From: Anaerosolibacter sp.
GTDB taxonomy: Bacteria > Bacillota > Clostridia > Peptostreptococcales > Thermotaleaceae
Direction of reading: 5' to 3'
Assembly (NCBI RefSeq): GCF_029240175.1
Contig: NZ_JARBTM010000006.1
Location: forward strand, 62,001 to 126,000
Length of the DNA stretch: 64,000 bases
The first letter of the stretch is position 1, and the number at the start of each line of letters is the position of its first letter. A program made the position numbers and the translations under genes. Under the pieces are notes generated by a model. That model was given only the letters and a program-made list of their open reading frames with translations. It did not search any database and was not told the DNA's origin. Positions 22,274 to 31,957 of this stretch are shown here, piece by piece.

Positions 22274-24154
22274 TTATCCCTGCCTTTCATCTTGTCTTCC
22301 TCTATCAAAATATTCCCTGATCTGCTCTGCCGCCCTTCTATTCATTCCCTCTACCTCACACAAAGCTTCAATATCTGCCTTCTTTATTTTATCAATAGAT
22401 TGGAAATGTTTGAGAAGTGCAATTCTTCTCTTCTCGCCAATTCCAGGTATTTCATCCAGTACAGACTGTACTGCTGTTTTCCCCCTTAGACTTTTATGGT
22501 AAGTAATGGCGAAACGATGGGCTTCTTCCTGAACCTTCGCAACCAACAAAAATGCATTGGATGTTTTATTTAAACCCAATTCCACTCCTTTATAAATCAA
22601 GTCCTTTGTTCGATGTCTATCATCTTTTATCATCCCAGCAGTTGGAATATCTACATGCAGCGCAGACAATACGGCTGCCGCAGCATTTACCTGCCCCAAA
22701 CCACCATCGATCAATATAAGATCAGGTAACCTGGAAAATTTACCTTCATCATCCACAATCCCTTTCTTTTCCATGGTTTCCTTTTCTTCTAATCCCCGCT
22801 TAAATCTTCTATAAATAACCTCTTGCATACTGCCATAATCATTGGGTCCCTCTATGGTTTTTATTTTAAATCTTCGATAGTCACTATATTTCGGCTTTCC
22901 ACCCTCAAATACCACCATTGAAGCTACAGAATGAACCCCTTGGGTATTCGATATATCAAAGGCCTCTATCCGATAAGGCTTTCTACTTAATCCCATATAC
23001 TCAGCCAGCTCTTCTAAAGCTCCCAAGCTTTTCTGTCTCTCTCTGATCAGTTTTTCACTAAATTGCTCGAATATTTCTACTGCATTTTTATGGACCATGT
23101 CCAGAAGCTCTTTCTTCTCTCCTTTTTTAGGGTTCTTCACGCTCACTTTACCATCCTTCTTCATGGACAGCCATTCACCAATGAGTTCCCCGTCTTCCAG
23201 TTCTTCCTCCAGAAGTATTTCTTTAGGTATAAATGCGGTACCTCCGTAAAACTGCTTTAAAAAGGAACTCAAAATCTCCCTTCTTTCATCTTCTTCTGAG
23301 GCTGTTACCATATAATGCTCTCTTCCCATGAGCTTTCCTCCCCGTAGGAAAAAGACCATGATGCAGACCTCATCAATCCCCCGTGCCATAGCAATCACAT
23401 CTTGATCAATATCTGTAGCAAAGATCACTTTTTGCTTCTCCAGTATGCTTTGAATCGCTATGATTTGATCTCTATATTCTGCCGCCCTCTCAAAGTCCAT
23501 ATTTTCAGCTGACGCCTGCATTTTCCTTGTAATCTCCTTCACCAATTCATCCTGCTTTCCACTGAGAAAAAGTATGATTTCTTGGATCATCTTATTATAG
23601 GCCTCCATATTCACCTGGCCCGTACAAGGTCCAAGGCATTTTCCAATATGATAGTTCAGACAGGGCCGTTCTTGAGGCTTATCTAGATTTTTACTGCAGG
23701 TTCGCAGTGGATAAAATTTCTTCAATATCTCAATGGTTTGGTTTACTGCGCCCACATGGATATAAGGTCCAAAATACCGGGCTCCATCTTTAATCACTTT
23801 TCTAGTCTTCATTACCCTCGGGTATTTTTCGCCTAGGGTAACCTTTATATATGGATAATGCTTATCATCTCTCAGGAGCACGTTATACTTTGGCCTGTGC
23901 TTTTTGATGAGATTGCTCTCCAGCATCAATGCTTCGACTTCTGAATCTGTAATAATATACTCAAAATCATATATATTCTCTACCATCGCTCGAACCTTCG
24001 GCGGATGATTCTTTGCAGATTGAAAGTATTGTCTTACTCTATTTTTCAAGGAGATGGCCTTACCTACATAAATGATTTCTCCATGAATGTCTTTCATCAG
24101 ATAAACACCTGGTTTGTCTGGCAGCTTTTTCAGTTGTTCACTTAGATCAACCAT
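22274..24154 (-). CDS. uvrC: Excinuclease ABC subunit C
   Basis: Makes both incisions in nucleotide excision repair after UvrA and UvrB locate damage. The 626-residue protein has an N-terminal GIY-YIG nuclease (PGVYLMKDIHGEIIYVGKA, about 14-90), a UVR motif for UvrB contact (about 200-235), an RNase H-like C-terminal nuclease (IEAFDISNTQGVHSVASMVV, DLILIDGGLGQVNAA) and a tandem helix-hairpin-helix tail (DEIPGIGEKRRIALLKHF). It is transcribed with hprK. The uvrB-uvrA pair lies 2.4 kb upstream on the same strand but is separated by other genes. Confidence 0.97.
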   Translation of the reverse strand: MVDLSEQLKKLPDKPGVYLMKDIHGEIIYVGKAISLKNRVRQYFQSAKNHPPKVRAMVENIYDFEYIITDSEVEALMLESNLIKKHRPKYNVLLRDDKHYPYIKVTLGEKYPRVMKTRKVIKDGARYFGPYIHVGAVNQTIEILKKFYPLRTCSKNLDKPQERPCLNYHIGKCLGPCTGQVNMEAYNKMIQEIILFLSGKQDELVKEITRKMQASAENMDFERAAEYRDQIIAIQSILEKQKVIFATDIDQDVIAMARGIDEVCIMVFFLRGGKLMGREHYMVTASEEDERREILSSFLKQFYGGTAFIPKEILLEEELEDGELIGEWLSMKKDGKVSVKNPKKGEKKELLDMVHKNAVEIFEQFSEKLIRERQKSLGALEELAEYMGLSRKPYRIEAFDISNTQGVHSVASMVVFEGGKPKYSDYRRFKIKTIEGPNDYGSMQEVIYRRFKRGLEEKETMEKKGIVDDEGKFSRLPDLILIDGGLGQVNAAAAVLSALHVDIPTAGMIKDDRHRTKDLIYKGVELGLNKTSNAFLLVAKVQEEAHRFAITYHKSLRGKTAVQSVLDEIPGIGEKRRIALLKHFQSIDKIKKADIEALCEVEGMNRRAAEQIREYFDRGRQDERQG

Positions 24155-24196
24155 ATTATATTCCTCACGTTTCTAAGAATTCAATTACTTACCTTT

Positions 24197-24237
24197 ATTG
24201 TACCAAAATTGATACTTAAATCAAATTTGTATATAAT
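24197..24237. promoter_or_regulatory. Overlapping divergent promoters of uvrC and the 24273 gene
   Basis: Plus strand: TTGATA (24209-24214) and TATAAT (24232-24237) at the ideal 17-base spacing. Minus strand, for uvrC: TTGATT (24219-24224) and TACAAT (24197-24202), 16 bases apart. The two promoters overlap, so they may compete. Confidence 0.7.
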
Positions 24238-24272
24238 AGATGAGAAAATCATTTTATACAAGGAGATGAACA

Positions 24273-24920
24273 ATGATGAGCAATTCTCAACGCAGCATTA
24301 GCTTTACGGTGGGTTTACTAGGTGCTATCCTGTTTATGATGATTCTAGATCCCTTTCTTCCAAAATTACTATTTTCAACACCTCTGCTCTTATATCCTTT
24401 TATTTATGTCCTTTTATTTGTTTTTCTGCAAAATGGATATAAGTATTTGTTGATTAAAAAGATGACACCCCAGTCTAGTCACCTACTAGATGGACAACCT
24501 ATTCAACGGTCGATATTTAATCATTTATATTATTATGGTATTTTGCTTCTTTTATCAATCAGGAATATACAGGTCTTAGATTTTTCTACTTCCTTCATCA
24601 TACAGTTCTTGATTGCAGCCTTATCTGTAGAATTGATACTTTGGTATGGGAGCAGATCTCTCCAAGCTGAATTTACCCAAGCCGCTGTTATCATAAAGGG
24701 ATTTGATTCTCGTATGGATATCCCTTTAAATACAACGATTTATAATCATCCAGGCATATATTTCTATTCGGATATTCAGGATTATGCATTAGAGGGCAAT
24801 CAGCTAACACTAACCTTACATCATCACCGAGGACGTCTCCATTTCCATTCTTCTATGGAGATGCAGCGACAGCTCATGGGTCTCTTCCAAGCAAAAGGAG
24901 TACCTGCAAAAATGAAATAA
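24273..24920 (+). CDS. Membrane protein of unknown function
   Basis: Not recognised. The 215-residue protein has about four hydrophobic helices in the first 130 residues (for example GLLGAILFMMILDPFL, LLLYPFIYVLLFVFL, YYGILLLLSIRN and FIIQFLIAALSVELILWY) and then a soluble tail of about 80 residues, on the cytoplasmic side if helices pair evenly. The tail resembles a small beta-rich domain such as the bacterial PH-like tails of similar membrane proteins, but this is a guess. It has AAGGAGATG before ATG and a consensus promoter. The next gene follows after 70 bases in the same direction. Confidence 0.7.
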   Translation: MMSNSQRSISFTVGLLGAILFMMILDPFLPKLLFSTPLLLYPFIYVLLFVFLQNGYKYLLIKKMTPQSSHLLDGQPIQRSIFNHLYYYGILLLLSIRNIQVLDFSTSFIIQFLIAALSVELILWYGSRSLQAEFTQAAVIIKGFDSRMDIPLNTTIYNHPGIYFYSDIQDYALEGNQLTLTLHHHRGRLHFHSSMEMQRQLMGLFQAKGVPAKMK

Positions 24921-24990
24921 CGACTTTTATGTATATTTTTAAAAAAATTGGTTAATCCTCTCAATATCAACAATATAGAGGGGGAAATCT

Positions 24991-25548
24991 ATGAAACGCG
25001 CATTCATCAAAACGTCTATGATATTTTTTATTACATGTATCATTTCAACATCTATGGTAGTGGCACTGCCGCCACTGGAAGCCATTCAGGTTTTTCTCAA
25101 AGATGTTAACCTTCGATTTGATAATGAACCACCCATTGCGGTCAGTGCGATTGTCCATAAAGATCGGATCTATCTACCCATTCGGTTTATAGCTGAACAG
25201 CTCGATGCCAATATTCACTGGAATGAATCAGAAAATACAGTTTCAATACAACCCGTTCATGCTTTCAAAGATTTTCCTGAAGCAGACCCACTGGGTCAAG
25301 AAAAGTTCATATATGGAGAAATATTGGCCATCGATCCATTAAAAAATCGTATAACCATCGAAGAACATTACGATAATCGGTATACCTATGTAGAACCAAA
25401 TCTACAAGTAGCTGAAGATGCTATCATCATCCTTCAAAGAAACGATAAACAAATGAATCTTTCATTCAAAGATCTAAAAGTTGGAGATTACATAGGCGTG
25501 GTATTAGCCAAAAACCAGCAGGTTCGTGGCATCATTATTAACGATTAG
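24991..25548 (+). CDS. Exported protein with copper amine oxidase N-terminal-like domain
   Basis: Secreted or surface protein of 185 residues. A signal peptide (MKRAFIKTSMIFFITCIIST and on to about residue 26) is followed by a copper amine oxidase N-terminal-type domain (about 33-88: VNLRFDNEPPIAVSAIVHKD, IYLPIRFIAEQLDANIHWNE), a small wall-associated fold common in Firmicutes and unrelated to amine oxidation by itself. The remaining ~95 residues look like a beta-rich domain (GEILAIDPLKNRITIEEHYD, LKVGDYIGVVLAKN). AGAGGGGG lies before ATG. Role unknown. Confidence 0.8.
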   Translation: MKRAFIKTSMIFFITCIISTSMVVALPPLEAIQVFLKDVNLRFDNEPPIAVSAIVHKDRIYLPIRFIAEQLDANIHWNESENTVSIQPVHAFKDFPEADPLGQEKFIYGEILAIDPLKNRITIEEHYDNRYTYVEPNLQVAEDAIIILQRNDKQMNLSFKDLKVGDYIGVVLAKNQQVRGIIIND

Positions 25549-25595
25549 CTAATGATCTATTTTGGAAAATAAATTGCATCGTTTTCTATATACAT

Positions 25596-25628
25596 AAAAG
25601 AGCCAGTATAAATATTACTAGCTCTTTT
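25596..25628. terminator. Bidirectional terminator between the exported-protein gene and the PilZ gene
   Basis: AAAAGAGC-c-AGTA pairs with TACT-a-GCTCTTTT around a 7-base loop, with one internal mismatch. It overlaps the last codons of the PilZ gene. Confidence 0.7.
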
Positions 25629-26250
25629 GCCTTTTAAAGTGAATCTGGGATCGAAAAACAAATGCCCTGATTTTTTGCACATCTCGGTCATCCAGTGCGA
25701 CAAACTGCCCACCCATGGCATAGCCTTCTTCACAGGTCAGATTCCTTAGTATTCTTACGGTAACAAGAATCAATTCTTCCCCAAGGGGTAACTCTAGTAC
25801 AATCACTGTATCTATAGGTAAGGATAAACTAGAATGCAGCAGTAAGCCTCCTATGCTTAAATCCTTTACGATTGCTGGAATAAATTTATCATTATCGATT
25901 TCCTGGTCTCCATAGCCTCTTATATAGCAATTTACTGGAATATCAACGCCTACTCTAACTTCCGCTCTACGCCTCAGTTGTTTTATATCAGAGGCTTTTG
26001 GTCTCTTCAGCGTCAAGGCCCTTCCCTTTATAGCATAGATGAGAGAGTTGAACTCGCAGGCATTTCCCTGTTGATCCCAAATCGTACAGTCAACCTTAAG
26101 CTCACTCTTATTATGTATAAAATGATAGTCCAGGTGAACATAAATGATATTCTCCGAAATGTCTTCAACATTTCCAGCCAATTCTACTTCACCAGGCTCA
26201 TTGGTAAGCTTCATCCGAATTCTGTTATTTACTGTCAGTGGACTTGTCAT
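25618..26250 (-). CDS. PilZ domain c-di-GMP-binding protein (YcgR-like)
   Basis: Cytoplasmic c-di-GMP receptor. The C-terminal PilZ domain (about residues 90-205) has the two binding signatures: RRRAEVRVGVDIPVNCYIRG (RxxxR) and DLSIGGLLLHSS (DxSxxG). The N-terminal ~85 residues are beta-rich, as in the YcgR/YpfA flagellar brake family. Length of 210 is typical. AGGAGG lies before ATG at 26250. No flagellar genes are nearby. A GAF-GGDEF cyclase is encoded 6 kb away and could supply the ligand. Confidence 0.9.
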   Translation of the reverse strand: MTSPLTVNNRIRMKLTNEPGEVELAGNVEDISENIIYVHLDYHFIHNKSELKVDCTIWDQQGNACEFNSLIYAIKGRALTLKRPKASDIKQLRRRAEVRVGVDIPVNCYIRGYGDQEIDNDKFIPAIVKDLSIGGLLLHSSLSLPIDTVIVLELPLGEELILVTVRILRNLTCEEGYAMGGQFVALDDRDVQKIRAFVFRSQIHFKRQKS

Positions 26251-26378
26251 GCTCGGCCTCCTACCTAAATGCCTATACCTATATATTGGCTATAAGATAG
26301 TAAAATCCTTCTTCTCAATATAGTACTATAGTAATATTTTTAATATTATTATTGCATCTGTTAAAATAATATTTAACT

Positions 26379-26577
26379 AACAAAAGCATTTCATGCTCTA
26401 AAATCTAAGGAAATGCTTTTGTTATTCACAGGGAACTAATAGTTCCCTATGACGCTTCGCTGTAACCCTCCAATTATTGGACATAAAGGGGTGAACCCCT
26501 TTAAAAATCCCCAATGTTAAGGAAATTGAGAACCATAATTTCCTTAACATTAGAGAGCCTAGCATACGCTAGGCTCT
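26379..26577. repeat. Run of five consecutive hairpins downstream of uvrA
   Basis: Perfect inverted repeats follow one another: 26379-26392 with 26410-26423 (14-base arms, long loop), 26431-26447 (GGGAACT/AGTTCCC), 26475-26492 (AAAGGGG/CCCCTTT), 26513-26527 with 26537-26551 (15-base arms), and 26554-26577 (AGAGCCTAGC/GCTAGGCTCT). The last one overlaps the uvrA stop and may act as its terminator, although no long U-run follows. The others have no clear job. This is most of the 318-base gap between uvrA and the PilZ gene. Confidence 0.7.
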
Positions 26578-29406
26578 TGCATCTCGATCCAATATTTTCT
26601 TTAAGAACATTCCCGTATAGGATTGAGGAATCTTTACGATATCCTCTGGTGTTCCTTGCCCAACGATAAGACCGCCCTTGTCCCCGCCTTCTGGTCCAAG
26701 GTCGACGATATAATCACTGGTCTTGATCACATCCAGATTATGTTCAATGACCAGCACTGTATTTCCACCTTCTACAAGCCTGTTTAATACGCCGATAAGC
26801 TTATGGATGTCTGCAATATGAAGCCCCGTGGTAGGTTCATCCAATATATATAGCGTTCTACCTGTGCTTCGCTTGCTGAGCTCTGTCGCCAGCTTAATCC
26901 GCTGGGCCTCTCCCCCAGACAACTGGGTAGATGGCTGTCCCAGTTTGATATACCCTAAACCTACTTCATGCAAGGTTTCTAGCTTTCTTTTGATTCCTGG
27001 TACATTTTGGAAGAAAACCACAGCCTCTTCTACTGTCATATCTAACACTTCAGAGATAGATTTTCCCTTGTACTTTACCTCTAAGGTTTCACGATTATAC
27101 CGTTTGCCCTTACATACATCACAAGGTACATATACATCGGGTAGGAAGTGCATTTCAATCTTTATAATTCCATCACCCTTGCAAGCCTCACATCTACCGC
27201 CCTTCACATTGAAGCTAAATCGTCCCTTTTGATATCCTCTGACTTTGGCTTCTGGTACTTGGGCAAAAACATCGCGAATGATATCAAAGACCCCTGTATA
27301 GGTAGCTGGATTAGATCGAGGTGTTCTTCCAATAGGTGACTGATCTATATCGATAACTTTATCAATATATTCTAAACCACGAACTTCTTCGTGCTTTCCA
27401 GGCTTACTCTTGGCCCTATGCAGCTCCATGGACAATTTTTTATAAAGGATTTCATTAATCAATGTACTTTTTCCAGAACCTGAGACACCCGTTACCGATA
27501 CAAATAAGCCCAAAGGTATTTTCACCGTCAGATCCTTCAGGTTGTTTTCCTTAGCACCTACCACTTCAAGCCATTTTCCATTAGGTTCTCTTCTCACTTC
27601 TGGGATCTCAATCTTTTTCTTACCTCGAAGGTACTGCCCTGTAATGGAGTCCTCACAATTCATAATGTCATCTACAGTGCCCTGAGCAATGATCTGCCCC
27701 CCATTGGCCCCAGCGCCAGGTCCTATATCAATAATATGATCGGCTGCAAACATGGTATCCTCATCATGTTCGACAACAATCAATGTATTTCCTAAATCTG
27801 TTAAGTTTCGCAGGGTTTTTAGAAGCTTTTCATTGTCTCTTTGATGCAGCCCGATACTTGGTTCATCTAGGATATACAGTACACCTACCAGACTAGAACC
27901 TATCTGAGTAGCTAGACGAATTCGTTGAGATTCCCCTCCCGAAAGGGTTCCTGCAGCCCTAGATAAGGTTAGATAATCTAAGCCCACGTCTACCAAAAAT
28001 CCTAACCGTTCATTGATTTCTTTTAAAATCTGTCGGGCAATCATGGTATTTTTCTCTGAAAGCCCTAGATTTCCAAAGAACTCCAGTGCACTTCTTACGG
28101 AGAATTCCGTTGCCTCTGCGATATTTTTTCCAGCAATTCTTACGGCAAGAACCTCAGGCTTTAATCTCATCCCCTGACAACTGTCACAGGGTGTTAAGCT
28201 CATAAACTCTTCGATTTTTTCTCGCATATAATCTGAGTTTGTTTCCTTATATCGTCGTTCTAAATTTTTAATGATTCCTTCGAAGGGAGATCGATATTTT
28301 TTCATACCGCCGAATTTACTCTCATAGGTAAATTCGATGGCTCGCTTTCCTGTACCATAAAGAACCTCTTGAATAAAGGTTTCCGGCAGCTGTTCCAGGG
28401 GTGTATCCAAATCTACCCCATGATCCTTAGCCAAAGCATCAATCATTTCATAATAGTAGGTACCTTCTGCCGAATTAGACAAAGGAGCAACGGCGCCTCC
28501 ACGTATGCTTAACGAAGCATTAGGGATAATCAAGTCAGCGTCAATTTTCTGTAAATACCCTATACCATTACAGTCCGAGCATGCACCGAAGGGACTATTA
28601 AAGGAAAACATCCTTGGTTCAAGCTCCTCTATGCCAATACCATGTTCTGGACAGGAAAACTTCGTACTAAACAACATATCTTCCCCATCAATAATATTAA
28701 CGATGAGCAAGCCCTCCGACAACGCCAACGTTGTTTCGATAGAATCGGATAAGCGTTTTTCGATGCCTTCCTTTATTACAATTCTATCAACAACCACTTC
28801 TATGGTATGCTTCTTATTTTTTTCCAACTTGATTTCTTCCGTGATCTCTCTAACTTCTCCATCGATACGAACCCTTACATATCCATCCCTTTTAATACCC
28901 TCCAGCACCTTGGTATGCTCGCCCTTCCTGCCTCGAACCAAGGGTGCCAGTAATTGTATTTTTGTTCTTTCTTCCATGGTCATAATCTTATCCACAATTT
29001 GATCCACTGTCTGCTGGGCAATTTCTCTGCCACAGATAGGACAATGGGGCGTACCAACCCTAGCAAACAATAATCTCAAATAATCATAAATCTCTGTTAC
29101 CGTACCAACGGTGGAGCGTGGATTTCGGCTCGTTGTTTTTTGATCAATGGAAATAGCTGGCGAAAGGCCTTCAATATATTCCACATCTGGCTTTTCCATT
29201 TGGCCTAAGAACTGTCTGGCATAGGCTGATAAGCTTTCCACATAACGCCTTTGCCCTTCGGCATAGATTGTGTCGAAGGCTAGGGAAGATTTACCCGATC
29301 CACTCAACCCAGTCATTACAACAAATTTATCTCTAGGAATTTCGATATCTATATTTTTTAAATTGTGCTCCTTGGCACCCTTTACCACAATACTATTCTT
29401 TGCCAT
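26569..29406 (-). CDS. uvrA: Excinuclease ABC subunit A
   Basis: Damage-sensing ATPase of nucleotide excision repair. The 945 residues have two ABC ATPase modules: Walker [14 protein letters not shown] near residue 32 and [13 protein letters not shown] near 645, with signatures [14 protein letters not shown] and [15 protein letters not shown]. Zinc-binding cysteines are in [18 protein letters not shown] and [11 protein letters not shown]...CDVCKGKR. Length is normal. It starts 4 bases after the uvrB stop, so the two are one operon. Confidence 0.98.
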   Translation of the reverse strand: MAKNSIVVKGAKEHNLKNIDIEIPRDKFVVMTGLSGSGKSSLAFDTIYAEGQRRYVESLSAYARQFLGQMEKPDVEYIEGLSPAISIDQKTTSRNPRSTVGTVTEIYDYLRLLFARVGTPHCPICGREIAQQTVDQIVDKIMTMEERTKIQLLAPLVRGRKGEHTKVLEGIKRDGYVRVRIDGEVREITEEIKLEKNKKHTIEVVVDRIVIKEGIEKRLSDSIETTLALSEGLLIVNIIDGEDMLFSTKFSCPEHGIGIEELEPRMFSFNSPFGACSDCNGIGYLQKIDADLIIPNASLSIRGGAVAPLSNSAEGTYYYEMIDALAKDHGVDLDTPLEQLPETFIQEVLYGTGKRAIEFTYESKFGGMKKYRSPFEGIIKNLERRYKETNSDYMREKIEEFMSLTPCDSCQGMRLKPEVLAVRIAGKNIAEATEFSVRSALEFFGNLGLSEKNTMIARQILKEINERLGFLVDVGLDYLTLSRAAGTLSGGESQRIRLATQIGSSLVGVLYILDEPSIGLHQRDNEKLLKTLRNLTDLGNTLIVVEHDEDTMFAADHIIDIGPGAGANGGQIIAQGTVDDIMNCEDSITGQYLRGKKKIEIPEVRREPNGKWLEVVGAKENNLKDLTVKIPLGLFVSVTGVSGSGKSTLINEILYKKLSMELHRAKSKPGKHEEVRGLEYIDKVIDIDQSPIGRTPRSNPATYTGVFDIIRDVFAQVPEAKVRGYQKGRFSFNVKGGRCEACKGDGIIKIEMHFLPDVYVPCDVCKGKRYNRETLEVKYKGKSISEVLDMTVEEAVVFFQNVPGIKRKLETLHEVGLGYIKLGQPSTQLSGGEAQRIKLATELSKRSTGRTLYILDEPTTGLHIADIHKLIGVLNRLVEGGNTVLVIEHNLDVIKTSDYIVDLGPEGGDKGGLIVGQGTPEDIVKIPQSYTGMFLKKILDRDARA

Positions 29407-29410
29407 CTCT

Positions 29411-31399
29411 TCACCTCATGTTTTCCAACGTATCTTTTAACTCAAGAACCTTGTCCCTTAATTCAGCCGCTCTCTCAAATTGAAGATTCATCGCAGCTTC
29501 CTTCATTTCCGTTTCCAGGCGTTTGATATTATCGAGGATATCTTCCTTCTCCATGGCATCTAGCTTGTCTTCAATACCATATCGTTCCTTATCCTCTGCC
29601 ACCTTTGTGGCTTCAATGACATCCCGAACCTTCTTGGTGATGCCTTGGGGAATGATGCCATGTTCTTTATTATAGGCTTCTTGAATAGCTCTTCTTCTAT
29701 TGGTTTCACCAATTGCCCTATTCATAGAATCTGTCATTCTATCAGCATACATGATGACCTTTCCCTGAATGTTCCTGGCAGCCCTTCCGATGGTCTGAAT
29801 AAGGGAAGTTTCAGAGCGAAGAAAACCCTCTTTATCAGCATCCAGTATAGCCACCAAAGCGACCTCCGGCAAATCCAATCCTTCTCGCAGCAGGTTGATC
29901 CCAACCAGCACATCAAAAACACCTAACCTAAGGTCTCGAATAATCTCCATTCTTTCTAATGTATCGATGTCTGAATGGAGATATCTTACCTTTATATTTA
30001 CATCTTTAAGGTAGCTGGTCAAATCCTCCGCCATTTTCTTCGTCAATGTGGTGACCAGAACTCTTTGCTTATTTTGTATCACACCATGAATTTCCCCGAT
30101 CAAATCATCTATTTGTCCTTTAATAGGCCTTACAATAATGTCAGGGTCAATCAATCCTGTGGGTCGAATAATTTGCTCTACTGTATTTTCACTATGTTCT
30201 TTTTCATAGGGTCCCGGTGTTGCACTGACATAAACGATTTGGTTCACCAAGCTTTCAAACTCTCCAAAGTTTAAAGGACGGTTGTCATAGGCAGAGGGCA
30301 ATCGGAAGCCATATTCTACAAGACTTTCCTTCCGAGAGCGGTCACCGGCATACATCCCTCGAACCTGTGGAATGGTCACGTGGGACTCGTCCACAACGAT
30401 CAAAAAATCATCAGGGAAATAGTCAATTAGCGTAAACGGTCTGCTTCCTGGCGGTCTTTGAGAGATGTGTCTCGAATAGTTCTCAATGCCTTGACAGAAT
30501 CCTACCTCCTGCAGCATCTCGATATCGTACATGGTCCGCTGTTGGATACGCTGGGCTTCAATGAGCTTTTCATTGTCCTTAAAATACTGAACTCTGTCTT
30601 TCAACTCACCCTCTATATCCATGATGGCTTTCTTCAGCTTGTCATGGGTAGTGACATAGTGAGACGCAGGGAATATAGAGATATGGCTTCGAAGGCCCAC
30701 AATCTCCCCTGTCAATGCATTCACTTCAGTTATTCGATCGATCTCATCTCCAAATAGTTCAATCCGAACCGCATTCTCCGATGAGGCAGCAGGGAAAACT
30801 TCAATAACATCTCCTCGAACCCGGAAGGTTCCCCTGACAAAGTTAATGTCGTTCCGCATATATTGGATGTCCACCAATTTCCTCAATATCTCATCTCGAC
30901 TTTTCATCATTCCAGGTCGAATGGACAATACCTGGGTTTCATAATCCAAGGGGTCTCCTAATCCATATATACAGGACACACTAGCCACCACAATCACATC
31001 CCGTCGTTCATATAGGGAAGCTGTGGCCGAGTGCCGTAATTTATCAATTTCATCATTAATTTGCGCATCTTTTTCAATGTAGGTATCTGTATGGGCAACA
31101 TAGGCTTCTGGCTGATAATAATCGTAGTAGCTCACGAAAAATTCAACAGCATTGTTAGGGAAAAACTCTTTGAACTCACTGCATAGCTGAGCTGCCAATG
31201 TTTTGTTATGGGCAATCACTAAAGTAGGCTTTTGCACCTTCTCAATGACATTGGCCATGGTAAATGTTTTTCCTGATCCTGTTACACCCAATAGAGTCTG
31301 ATGTTTTTTTCCATTTGTAATACCTTGACACAGGGATTCAATCGCCTTTGGCTGGTCCCCGGTAGGCTTGTATTCCGATGCAATTTCAAATCTACTCAT
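29411..31399 (-). CDS. uvrB: Excinuclease ABC subunit B
   Basis: Helicase-like damage-verification subunit that loads UvrC. The protein of about 662 residues has Walker [20 protein letters not shown], the beta-hairpin region [11 protein letters not shown], helicase motifs [11 protein letters not shown] and QTIGRAARN, and a C-terminal UVR domain (about 625-660, [15 protein letters not shown]) that contacts UvrC. An upstream in-frame ATG exists 8 codons earlier, but ATG at 31399 ([10 protein letters not shown]) has GAGGAG at good spacing and fits family alignment. It is the first gene of the uvrBA operon. Confidence 0.98.
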   Translation of the reverse strand: MSRFEIASEYKPTGDQPKAIESLCQGITNGKKHQTLLGVTGSGKTFTMANVIEKVQKPTLVIAHNKTLAAQLCSEFKEFFPNNAVEFFVSYYDYYQPEAYVAHTDTYIEKDAQINDEIDKLRHSATASLYERRDVIVVASVSCIYGLGDPLDYETQVLSIRPGMMKSRDEILRKLVDIQYMRNDINFVRGTFRVRGDVIEVFPAASSENAVRIELFGDEIDRITEVNALTGEIVGLRSHISIFPASHYVTTHDKLKKAIMDIEGELKDRVQYFKDNEKLIEAQRIQQRTMYDIEMLQEVGFCQGIENYSRHISQRPPGSRPFTLIDYFPDDFLIVVDESHVTIPQVRGMYAGDRSRKESLVEYGFRLPSAYDNRPLNFGEFESLVNQIVYVSATPGPYEKEHSENTVEQIIRPTGLIDPDIIVRPIKGQIDDLIGEIHGVIQNKQRVLVTTLTKKMAEDLTSYLKDVNIKVRYLHSDIDTLERMEIIRDLRLGVFDVLVGINLLREGLDLPEVALVAILDADKEGFLRSETSLIQTIGRAARNIQGKVIMYADRMTDSMNRAIGETNRRRAIQEAYNKEHGIIPQGITKKVRDVIEATKVAEDKERYGIEDKLDAMEKEDILDNIKRLETEMKEAAMNLQFERAAELRDKVLELKDTLENMR

Positions 31400-31608
31400 C
31401 CTACATACTCCTCTTTTCAGCATTCATACAAATTATAACATACCTATTTTCACTGCATGATAAACAAAAAATGGCAAATCAAACACTTGTTCGTATCCTT
31501 AATTATATCCTTCTATTTTTTTAAAGTCAATGTATATAATGTAAAACTTTACGGTAGAATACTTGGCGAAAACACCCTATTCTTGATTAAGCTGCTACTG
31601 TAGTAAGA

Positions 31609-31821
31609 TGCGGCATAATCTTGATATTGGTAGGGGCGATTCACGAATCGCCCGCCGACCACAGATACCAACCTACCTATCATCCAGAACGTAGTGAATG
31701 CTCTGATATTTGGTTTTATGTAGGAGTCGCATAGTATGCGGCCCGGCGAAATAGCCTAGACCCAAAGCGGGTTGCATACTATGCAACCCCTACGGATTCT
31801 TAGCTTGATCTCGATCTTACG
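31609..31821. repeat. GTAGGGG-bounded palindromic intergenic element
   Basis: The element is bounded by TGCGGCATAATC (31609-31620) and CTTGATCTCGATCTT (31804-31818). Inside it GTAGGGG (near 31630) and CCCCTAC (near 31790) pair, enclosing perfect hairpins at 31634-31653 (GGGCGATTC/GAATCGCCC), around CGCATAGTATGCG, and at about 31770-31788 (GGTTGCATA/TATGCAACC). The same boundary words occur around the element at 56.5 kb. It fills most of the 558-base gap between uvrB and the GGDEF gene. The rest of the gap is AT-rich with nothing distinct. Confidence 0.75.
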
Positions 31822-31957
31822 TCGCAATATTTATCTTTCCCGTTAAAAACTCACTATTACCATAACTCAAATAATATTATAAACCGTGAAGGAAAATAAA
31901 CATCATTATCGAATAATTTAATAATGACTTGAATTATAAAACACGAAGGTGACTTAC

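Noticed and set aside
31609-31821. Repeats at 31.6 and 56.5 kb as CRISPR arrays
   Set aside because: They are nested inverted repeats, not regularly spaced direct repeats with unique spacers.
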